A stretch of DNA of 64,000 nt, taken from NCBI RefSeq assembly GCF_024519465.1, contig NZ_JALJRW010000007.1, forward strand, positions 62,001 to 126,000, in the 5' to 3' direction. Each line of letters begins with the position of its first letter. Within the stretch, counting starts at the first letter, position 1. The translations under genes were made by a program, and so were the position numbers. The notes beneath the pieces are model-generated. The model searched no databases and was not told where the DNA came from. It worked only from the letters and a program-made list of their open reading frames with translations. Origin of the DNA: Stenotrophomonas sp. Ste86 (GTDB taxonomy: Bacteria > Pseudomonadota > Gammaproteobacteria > Xanthomonadales > Xanthomonadaceae). This document shows, piece by piece, positions 56,559 through 64,000 of this stretch.

Positions 56559-56651
56559 GTGCGCAGCGGAAAATGATCCCCAGCAATGAGTTACAGCGTG
56601 TTTCAGTGTGAAACCGCGTTATGACCATTACTCACATGAAACTAACGAAAT

Positions 56652-56674
56652 AACGGTGTTTTGCGCCGTTTTTG
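56652..56674 (+). terminator. Second terminator-like hairpin upstream of the adhesin gene
   Basis: AACGGTG and CGCCGTT pair over 7 bp (one G-T pair) with a five-base loop, followed by TTTG. It may back up the purL terminator and insulate the adhesin gene. Confidence 0.5.
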
Positions 56675-56714
56675 TGACGGATTTGGCGGTCATGAGTTTT
56701 TGAGAGTCAAAGTG

Positions 56715-56743
56715 TTGACGTTCTTGCCACGGTGCGTTAACAC
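56715..56743 (+). promoter_or_regulatory. Candidate promoter of the adhesin gene
   Basis: TTGACG (56715-56720) and TAACAC (56738-56743) are 17 bp apart in an AT-rich stretch. The -35 box is strong, the -10 moderate. It implies a leader of about 180 bases. Confidence 0.5.
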
Positions 56744-56932
56744 TGATTGCTCATTTCGGAAGCATTCAGTTCTGCAGTACCGCATGGATGGCGAGTCGGC
56801 TGTACGTCTGTAGCGAGCCATTCGGCGCAACGCACTAAATCAAGCGAGTAAACGCCCCCAGGGGACGTTGGACCATGCGGTCCGGCGTTGGCGTCGCTTT
56901 GCCTAAAACCAGCCCACTCAGGAGTCGCATCG

Positions 56933-59900
56933 ATGAATCGGATTTATCGCAAGGTCTGGAACAAAGCACTGGGGCAGATGGTCGTTGCCTCGGAATTGGC
57001 CAGCAGCCAGTCCGCCGGCGTGGTCATCGACCAGCGACGATCCACCGACACGCGCGGCCCGTCGCTGCTGTCGGCCGCCATCGCATTGACGCTGGGAGCG
57101 GGTATCGCCGGGTTCGCGCCAGGTGCGCAGGCGCAGTCGGTGGAAGTGGGCGGCAATGCCAACTGCGTGGTGCTCAACAGCTCGGTGATCGACAGCTGCG
57201 TGGTCGACGGCAACGCCACCGCGTCCGGCACCAATGCCGTGGCGATCGGCAGCAACAGCACCGCCTCGGCCAATAACAGCGTTGCGCTCGGCGCAGGCTC
57301 GAAGGCCAACCGCGTCAACACCGTCTCCGTCGGTGATGCCGGCAAGGAACGCCAGGTCACCAACGTGGCCGCCGGCACCGCCGCCACCGACGCGGTGAAC
57401 AAGGCACAGCTGGACAAGGTTGCGGTCGCCGCCGAGGGCGCGACCCGCTATTTCAAGGCCGACGGCGCGGGCAACAACAGCGACGCGGCGAAGATCGACG
57501 GTGACGGCGCACTTGCCGCCGGCGCCGGTGCCAACGCCGACGGCGACGGCGCCACCGCGCTGGGGCAGGGCAGCCAGGCGCTGGCCAACGCCACCACGGC
57601 AGCGGGCAGCCAGGCCATTGCCGCCGGCTTGGGTGCCAGTGCGTTTGGCCAGAATGCGCTGGCCTTTGGCGATGCCAGCGTTGCGGTCGGCCAGAGTGCC
57701 GGCGCCTTCGGTCTGGGCGACGTGGCGCTCGGTGCGTCGGCACTTGCCGCCAGCGAAAACGGTGCAGCCACTGCGATTGGTGGCCTGGCCGAAGCCAGCG
57801 CCGATGGCGCCACCGCGATCGGTGGCGGTGCACTGGCGATCGGTGCCGGCAGTACCTCGCTGGGTCGCGGTGCGGGCAGTGGTGGTGAAGCTTCGGTCGC
57901 GGTGGGTGCGTTCAGCGTCGCGGTCGCCGATTTCAGCGCCGCGCTCGGCTCCAACTCCGCCGCCGTGGCCGTGGGCAGCGTGGCGCTCGGCGCCGGCTCC
58001 TACGCCGATCGCGTGGATACGGTATCGGTGGGCAATGGTGAAAACGGGCTGCGTCGGCAGATCACCAATGTGGCCGACGGGACCGAGGCCAACGATGCGG
58101 TGAACAAGTCCCAGCTCGATGACGTGGGCGCGGTTGCGGCCACCACCAGCAAGTATTTCCAGGCCAGCGGCAGCACCGACAGCGATGTGGGGGCCTACGT
58201 GGAAGGCGACAACGCCACCGCCATCGGCGAGGCCAGCAACGCCATCGGCAACGGTGCCACCGCACTGGGCGGCGGTGCGGCCGCCTATGCGCAGAACGCC
58301 ACCGCCGTCGGTTTCAATGCGCTGGCCACCGGCCAGAACAGCGCGGCCTTCGGCAACAACGCGCAGGCCACTGGCCCAGGCAGCGTGGCCGTTGGCGGCG
58401 CGGCGGTGGATGCCGATGGCAACCCGCTGATCACCAACGGCGGCGTGCCGGTCGATACCGGTGCGACCAGCGCCGGCGTCGGCGGCACCGCCGTCGGTGC
58501 CAGTGCCGAAGCCTCCGGCTTTGCGGCTTCCTCCTACGGCGTGGGTGCCTATGCCGGCGGCGCGCAGTCCTCCGCCTTCGGCGCGGTCGCCAATGCAACC
58601 GGTGACTACGCCACCGCCGTCGGTACCCAGAGCGTGGCCACCGGCAACAGCAGCACCGCCATCGGCGGCCCGGCCGACCTGCTGCCGGGCCTGGGCTTCT
58701 TCGTGCAGACCCAGGCCAGCGGCGAAGCGGCCACTGCGGTGGGTGCTGGTGCGATCGCCAGCGGCGATTACGCCGTGGCCAACGGCACCCTGACCGAAGC
58801 GTCGGGTACCGAAGCCACCGCCGTGGGCTACTTTGCCTATGCACCGGGCGAGGGCGCCACCGCGCTCGGCGCGGAAACCTGGGCCAGCGGCGATCTCAGC
58901 ACCGCCGTGGGTTTCTACGCCACCGCGCGCGGTGAAAACAGCGTCGCCCTCGGCGCCAACTCGACCGCCACCCGCGCCAATACCGTCTCGGTCGGCGACG
59001 TCGGCAACGAACGCCAGATCACCCATGTGGCCGCCGGTGCCGAAGCCACCGATGCAGTCAACAAGGCGCAGCTGGACGGCGTGGCGCAGGTCGCCAATGT
59101 CACCGCCAGTCGCTTCAAAGCGAATGCATCCGAGGACAGCGACGTCGGTGCGTTCGCCGACGGCGATGGTGCGCTGGCCGCCGGTGAGGCCAGCAATGCG
59201 CTGGGTGCGGGCGCGGCCGCGCTTGGCAACGGCGCCACTGCACTCGGCGATGACAGCGTCGCGGTCGGCCGCAATGTCAGTGCCAACGGCAATGGCAGCG
59301 TCGCCATCGGCGGCCTCGGCCAGGCCTATGACGCGTTCAACCAGCCGCTGGTCGATGCCAACGGCAATGCGGTGAAGGTGGGCACTACGGCGGCGCAGGA
59401 TGCCGTCGCGGTGGGGGCCGGTGCACTCGCTACCGGCACCACCAGCAACGCCTTCGGCAGCGGTGCACAGGCCACTGGCAGCAACAGCCTGGCCGCCGGT
59501 TACAAGGCGCGCGCCACCGGCGACTACAGCGTCGCCCAGGGCGACAACGCCTTCGCCAGCGGTGAGGAAACCACCGCCACCGGCGCCTATGCATGGGCGA
59601 CCGAAGACGGTGCGACCGCCTTCGGCGCCAGCGCGTGGGCGACCGAAGCCAATGCCACCGCCGTGGGCCAGTCGGCCTGGGCCAGCGGCACCGGCTCGAC
59701 CTCGATCGGCTACAACAGCTGGGCACGTGGCAGTAGCGCCACCGCGCTCGGGCGCGGTGCGTTCGGCTATGGCGACAACAGCGTCGCAGTCGGTTTCCAG
59801 GCCCTGGGCAACAGCATCAACAGCATCGCCATCGGCACCAATGTGGTGGCCGGCGGTGAAAGCGCCATCGGCATCGGGGCCGGCAGCAGTGCCAGTGCCT

Positions 59901-62900
59901 CCAATACGGTGGCACTGGGCGCCGGCGCGGTCGCGGATCGCGCCTACACGGTCTCGGTTGGCAACGCGGAACGCCAGCGCCAGATCACCAACGTCGCCGC
60001 CGGTACCGAAGGCACCGATGCGGTCAATGTCGACCAGCTCACCGATGCCACCGCGCAGTTCCAGGCCAGCGGCGACGGCGTGGCCGTGGCCGGCGGTGAG
60101 GAAAGCGTAGCGGCCGGCGCCAACGCCGCCACCGATGGTGATTACGCCACGGCGGTCGGCTCCAGCAGCTTCGCTGCGGGCAGCGGCGCCACCGCGTTGG
60201 GCAGTGGTGCGTTCGCGCTGGCCGACAATGCCAGTGCGGTCGGCTTCAATGCACTGGCCACCGGCGCCAACGCCATCGCAGTGGGCGCCAACGCACAGGC
60301 CAGCGGCGAATACGCCACCGCCACCGGCGCCGAAAGCGAAGCCACCGGCGAGCAGAGCACTGCCACCGGCGCCGCCAGCATCGCCTCCGGGGCCGGCAGC
60401 CTGGCCGGCGGCGCGCTATCTGAAGCGGCCGGTGAGGAATCGGTCGCGCTGGGTTACTACAGCACCGCCAGCGGCCAGGGCGCTACCGCCGTAGGCGCTG
60501 AAAGCGTGGTCAGCGGTACGCTCTCGGCCGGTTACGGCTTCGGCGCCGAAGCCACTGCTGGTTACACCACCGCGATCGGCGGGCTGGCCGTGGCCAGCGC
60601 CTTCAATGCCACCGCGCTGGGCAGCTTCGCCCAGGCCACCGGTTCCAACAGCGTGGCCGTCGGCGGCGATGCCGAGGCGTCCGGTGCGTACAGCACCGCC
60701 ACCGGCCAGGGCAGCCTGGCCACCGGCACCAACAGCGTGGCCGTCGGCGGTTCGCTGTTCGGCCTGCTGGCCACCGAAGCGTCGGGCAACTACTCCACCG
60801 CCGTCGGTGGTGGTGCGTGGTCGCCGGGCCTGAACAGCACGGCATTGGGTAATGCGGCAACCTCCAGTGGCGAGAACAGCGTCGCCCTCGGTGCCGACGC
60901 GATCGCCGACCGCGACAACACCGTCTCGGTGGGCAGCGCCGGGGCGGAGCGTCAGGTCACCAACGTCGCCGCCGGCACCGAAGGCACCGACGCGGTCAAC
61001 GTCAATCAGCTGAACGCCGTGGCTGCCGCGGGCGAAGCCACCAGCAAGTACTTCAAGGCCAGCGGCAGCGACAACAGCGATGCCGGTGCCTACGTCGAGG
61101 GCGATGACGCGCTGGCCGCCGGTGAAGCGGCCACCGCGACCGGCGACGGCGCCACCGCGCTGGGTGCCGGCGCGAATGCGCTGGCCACCCGTGCCACGGC
61201 CGTGGGCGACAGCGCCTTGGCCAGCGCCGATGGGGCGGCGGCAGTGGGCAGCAATGCGCAGGCCACTGGCGAGAACAGTGTCGCCCTGGGCAGCAACGCC
61301 AGTGCCAGCGAGATCGGTGCCAGCGCCGTCGGTAGCGGTGCCGTCGCCAGCGGCGCCTATGCCACGGCCAACGGCGTCGAGTCGGTGGCAAGCGGCCAGC
61401 AGGCCACCGCCAATGGCTTCCGCAGCAGCGCTTCCGATGCCGGCGCCTCTGCGTTCGGCAGCTACAGTGAAGCCAGTGGTCGTCTGTCCAACGCGCTGGG
61501 TTACGGCGCGATTGCGTCCAACAGCCTGGCCACCGCGGTTGGCACCTCGGCGACCGCCGCCGGTGCCAGCGCGGTCGCGCTCGGTGAATCCAGTGAAGCC
61601 ACCGGCGATGAAAGCGTCGCCATCGGTGGGTCGACCTTCTTCGGTCTGATCCCGGCCCGTGCCAGTGGCACCGGTGCGGCGGCGTTCGGCGCCGGTGCAT
61701 GGGCGACCGACGACTACGCCACCGCGACTGGCTGGAACTCCTGGGCCGATGCCGCCAGCGCCACCGCGCTGGGTGCAAATGCCTCGGCAGAAGGCGTCAA
61801 CAGCGTCGCCCTGGGGGCCGGTTCCAGCGCCGACCGCGACAACACGGTCTCGGTCGGCACGGCCACCGCGCAGCGTCAGATCACCAACGTCGCCGCCGGC
61901 ACCGAAGGCACCGATGCGGTCAACCTCAACCAGCTCGATGCCGTCGCCGACGTCGCCGAGCAGACCAACCGCCAGTTCAAGGCCTCCGGCAGCGGCAACG
62001 GCGATGACGTCGGCAGCTATGTCGACGGTGCTTATGCGACGGCGGCGGGTGAAGCGGCCAATGCGTTCGGCACGGGCGCCTCGGCATACGGCAGCGGCGC
62101 GAACGCGTCCGGCCGCTATGCCTCGGCCTCGGGCTTCAACGCGTCGGCCACGGCCGATTCGGCCACTGCCATTGGTGGTGCGTTGTATTACGAAGACGCC
62201 AACGGCAACGTAGTGCTCGACAAGGCCACCAGTGCCAGCGGCATCGGCGCCACCGCACTCGGCGCCGGTGCGCAGGCGGTCGGGGTGTTCAGCACCGCCA
62301 GCGGTGCCGGTTCGACCGCCGCCGGCCTGCAGTCGTCCGCCTTCGGCTATAGCGCCGAGGCGGGCAGTGACTACAGCACCGCCGTCGGTACCTTCAGCGC
62401 CGCCAGCGGCGTGCGGACCACCGCCCTGGGCTACGGCGCCGAGGCCAGCGGTGACTACGCCTCCGCACTCGGCTGGGGCAGTGCCGCGTCGGGCGCCTAC
62501 GCCAACGCGATCGGCTATGCCTCCCAGGCCAGCGGTGCCAACAGCATCGCCGCCGGCTCCAATGCCTGGGCCACGGCAGCGCAGACCACGGCGGTCGGCC
62601 AGTTGGCCTGGGCCACCTCGGCCGGCTCCACCGCGATCGGCCAGGACAGCTACGCCTACAGCGGCATCAATGCCACTGCGCTGGGCAAGAGTTCCTCGGC
62701 CAGCGGTGCCGGCAGCGTCGCGCTCGGCGCCGGTGCGCGTACCAGCGAGGCCAATGTGGTCTCGGTCGGTGGCGGCAACGGCACCACCGGTCCGTCCACG
62801 CGCCGCATCACCAACGTCGGTGCGGCGGTCAACGCCAACGATGCGGTGAACAAGGCGCAGCTGGATACCGTGGCGGCCACCGCCGATGCGGTCGGCAAGC

Positions 62901-64000
62901 ACTTCCAGGCCAGCGGTACCGGCGTGGCCACGGCCAGCGGCAGCGATGCGCTCGCCGCCGGCTCGGGCGCGGCGGCCAGTGGCAACCGCAGCAGTGCGCT
63001 GGGCAGTGCGGCGGTTGCCTCGGCAACCGGTGCCACTGCTGTCGGCGCGGATGCTTCGGCACGCGGCGACAACAGCACCGTGCTCGGCCGCTCGGCGTCG
63101 ACCAATGCGGTCAACGGCGTGGCGATCGGCAATGGCGCCTTCGCCAGCAATGGGGCGGGCAGCATCGCCCTCGGTGCCGGTGCAGGCGTCTCCGGCGCCG
63201 GTTCGGTAGCGCTGGGTTCCGGCGCACGTGCGGTGGAGGCCAACGTGGTCTCCGTCGGCGGCGGCAACGGCACCGACGGTCCGGCCACGCGCCGCATCGT
63301 CAACGTCGGCGCCGGGCGCATCGCGGCGGGCAGCACCGACGCGGTCACCGGCGGCCAGCTCAACACCACCAACCAGCGCGTGGGCGCGGTGGAAACCCGG
63401 GTGGGCGACATCGACGACCGTATCGGTTCGGTCGAGAGCGTCACCGCCAATGCATTGAGCTATGACGATGCCAGCCGCGACCGTCTCACCTTGTCAGGCG
63501 TGCAGGGCACCGTGGTGGACAACGTCGGCAGCGGCGCGATCGCCTCGGGCAGCCGCCAGGCGATCAACGGCGGCCAGTTGTTCCAGTCCTTGTCCGACGC
63601 CGCCAGCTTCCTCGGCGGCGGTGCCAGCGTAGGCATGCAGGGTGTGTTCGTGGCGCCCAACTACGTCATCCAGGGCGCGACGTACACCAACGTCGGCGAC
63701 GCACTGGGCGCACTGGACCGCAAGGTCAGCGACCTCGACCAGCGGGTCGCCGGCGGCAGCGCCAACCCGCGTGCACGCAGCGCCGCGGCACCGGCGGCGG
63801 CAAGCCTGGCCGGTGCTTCGCTGGCCAGCGTGGAGGACAGCGTGACCACGGCAAGCGTGCAGGGCACGCCGACCGCGGCCAGTGCCGGTACGGCACAGGT
63901 GGTCAGTGCCCCGGTCGCCGCCGCACCGACCCCGGTCAATGCGGTGGTGATGGGCGATGGCGCGGTGGCCAGCGGGGCCTCGGCCACCGCGATCGGTCAG
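56933..64000 (+). CDS. Giant trimeric autotransporter adhesin (YadA-like), partial
   Basis: The ATG at 56933 (AGGAG eight bases upstream) opens a frame of 2,356 codons that runs off the window, so the C-terminal membrane anchor is not seen. The N-terminus MNRIYRKVWNKALGQMVVAS is an extended signal peptide region (ESPR), with cleavage likely after GAQA (residue 67). The rest is made of left-handed head repeats (AxGxxSxAxG type) broken by eight necks with the pattern VSVG...R.ITNVAAGT...DAVN..QL, at about codons 131, 364, 685, 1007, 1331, 1639, 1943 and 2106. A coiled-coil stalk follows the last neck, then an Ala/Pro-rich link and new head repeats. It should form a trimeric surface fibre for adhesion or biofilm. 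Confidence 0.96.
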   Translation, partial: MNRIYRKVWNKALGQMVVASELASSQSAGVVIDQRRSTDTRGPSLLSAAIALTLGAGIAGFAPGAQAQSVEVGGNANCVVLNSSVIDSCVVDGNATASGTNAVAIGSNSTASANNSVALGAGSKANRVNTVSVGDAGKERQVTNVAAGTAATDAVNKAQLDKVAVAAEGATRYFKADGAGNNSDAAKIDGDGALAAGAGANADGDGATALGQGSQALANATTAAGSQAIAAGLGASAFGQNALAFGDASVAVGQSAGAFGLGDVALGASALAASENGAATAIGGLAEASADGATAIGGGALAIGAGSTSLGRGAGSGGEASVAVGAFSVAVADFSAALGSNSAAVAVGSVALGAGSYADRVDTVSVGNGENGLRRQITNVADGTEANDAVNKSQLDDVGAVAATTSKYFQASGSTDSDVGAYVEGDNATAIGEASNAIGNGATALGGGAAAYAQNATAVGFNALATGQNSAAFGNNAQATGPGSVAVGGAAVDADGNPLITNGGVPVDTGATSAGVGGTAVGASAEASGFAASSYGVGAYAGGAQSSAFGAVANATGDYATAVGTQSVATGNSSTAIGGPADLLPGLGFFVQTQASGEAATAVGAGAIASGDYAVANGTLTEASGTEATAVGYFAYAPGEGATALGAETWASGDLSTAVGFYATARGENSVALGANSTATRANTVSVGDVGNERQITHVAAGAEATDAVNKAQLDGVAQVANVTASRFKANASEDSDVGAFADGDGALAAGEASNALGAGAAALGNGATALGDDSVAVGRNVSANGNGSVAIGGLGQAYDAFNQPLVDANGNAVKVGTTAAQDAVAVGAGALATGTTSNAFGSGAQATGSNSLAAGYKARATGDYSVAQGDNAFASGEETTATGAYAWATEDGATAFGASAWATEANATAVGQSAWASGTGSTSIGYNSWARGSSATALGRGAFGYGDNSVAVGFQALGNSINSIAIGTNVVAGGESAIGIGAGSSASASNTVALGAGAVADRAYTVSVGNAERQRQITNVAAGTEGTDAVNVDQLTDATAQFQASGDGVAVAGGEESVAAGANAATDGDYATAVGSSSFAAGSGATALGSGAFALADNASAVGFNALATGANAIAVGANAQASGEYATATGAESEATGEQSTATGAASIASGAGSLAGGALSEAAGEESVALGYYSTASGQGATAVGAESVVSGTLSAGYGFGAEATAGYTTAIGGLAVASAFNATALGSFAQATGSNSVAVGGDAEASGAYSTATGQGSLATGTNSVAVGGSLFGLLATEASGNYSTAVGGGAWSPGLNSTALGNAATSSGENSVALGADAIADRDNTVSVGSAGAERQVTNVAAGTEGTDAVNVNQLNAVAAAGEATSKYFKASGSDNSDAGAYVEGDDALAAGEAATATGDGATALGAGANALATRATAVGDSALASADGAAAVGSNAQATGENSVALGSNASASEIGASAVGSGAVASGAYATANGVESVASGQQATANGFRSSASDAGASAFGSYSEASGRLSNALGYGAIASNSLATAVGTSATAAGASAVALGESSEATGDESVAIGGSTFFGLIPARASGTGAAAFGAGAWATDDYATATGWNSWADAASATALGANASAEGVNSVALGAGSSADRDNTVSVGTATAQRQITNVAAGTEGTDAVNLNQLDAVADVAEQTNRQFKASGSGNGDDVGSYVDGAYATAAGEAANAFGTGASAYGSGANASGRYASASGFNASATADSATAIGGALYYEDANGNVVLDKATSASGIGATALGAGAQAVGVFSTASGAGSTAAGLQSSAFGYSAEAGSDYSTAVGTFSAASGVRTTALGYGAEASGDYASALGWGSAASGAYANAIGYASQASGANSIAAGSNAWATAAQTTAVGQLAWATSAGSTAIGQDSYAYSGINATALGKSSSASGAGSVALGAGARTSEANVVSVGGGNGTTGPSTRRITNVGAAVNANDAVNKAQLDTVAATADAVGKHFQASGTGVATASGSDALAAGSGAAASGNRSSALGSAAVASATGATAVGADASARGDNSTVLGRSASTNAVNGVAIGNGAFASNGAGSIALGAGAGVSGAGSVALGSGARAVEANVVSVGGGNGTDGPATRRIVNVGAGRIAAGSTDAVTGGQLNTTNQRVGAVETRVGDIDDRIGSVESVTANALSYDDASRDRLTLSGVQGTVVDNVGSGAIASGSRQAINGGQLFQSLSDAASFLGGGASVGMQGVFVAPNYVIQGATYTNVGDALGALDRKVSDLDQRVAGGSANPRARSAAAPAAASLAGASLASVEDSVTTASVQGTPTAASAGTAQVVSAPVAAAPTPVNAVVMGDGAVASGASATAIGQ

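Larger units (their letters stand above)
56483..56932. other. 450-bp region between purL and the adhesin gene
   Basis: It holds the purL terminator, a second terminator-like hairpin, an AT-rich stretch with a promoter candidate, and a leader of about 185 bases before the adhesin ATG. A small GC hairpin (AACG-CCCCC / GGGG-CGTT, 56851-56869) lies in the leader. AGGAG precedes the adhesin ATG by eight bases. Confidence 0.7.

Noticed and set aside
60416..62902. Minus-strand open frame of 828 codons
   Set aside because: It mirrors the repeats of the adhesin gene on the opposite strand; the plus frame has signal peptide, ESPR and neck motifs.

Overview
The window looks like a chromosomal segment of a Stenotrophomonas-type gammaproteobacterium (Xanthomonadaceae/Lysobacteraceae). 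The evidence is high-GC coding sequence, the gene order etfAB / rfbBACD / xanBA that flanks the lipopolysaccharide locus in this family, fused XanA and XanB enzymes, and GTAG-headed stem-loop repeats of the SMAG type known from Stenotrophomonas maltophilia. The genus is inferred, not proven.

Region 1 (1-15.7 kb, all minus strand) is a surface-glycan (O-antigen-like) locus that ends against the conserved etfBA genes. Its core is a cassette of a HAD-UbiA fusion, a DprE1-like oxidase and a DprE2-like reductase, plus a GtrA protein further down. This is the set mycobacteria use to make and export polyprenyl-phosphate D-arabinofuranose. Around it lie three large polytopic membrane proteins that could be GT-C sugar transferases (two share a periplasmic domain), an FAD oxidoreductase, a methyltransferase, a sugar epimerase, an LPG-synthase-like membrane protein and an LtaS/phosphoethanolamine-transferase-like enzyme.

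Region 2 (16-28 kb) holds the electron-transfer flavoprotein genes etfBA, the dTDP-rhamnose operon rfbBACD, the GDP-mannose genes xanAB, a 3-oxoacid CoA-transferase pair and a WbsX/RgpF-like glycan protein.

Region 3 (28-49 kb) is core genome: alkB, a four-gene Mce/MlaE lipid transporter, a ThrE-like exporter, an H-NS-like protein, proS, pssA, a candidate holD joined to rimI, an EamA transporter, pepA-holC-yqaE-valS, lptFG, an RDD protein and xerD. Most convergent gaps here carry palindromic repeats.

Region 4 (49-64 kb) contains dsbC, a secreted modular GH18 chitinase with a GlcNAc-regulator-like operator, purL, and the start of a giant trimeric autotransporter adhesin that runs off the window after 2,356 codons.

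No tRNA, rRNA, insertion sequence or CRISPR array was recognised.
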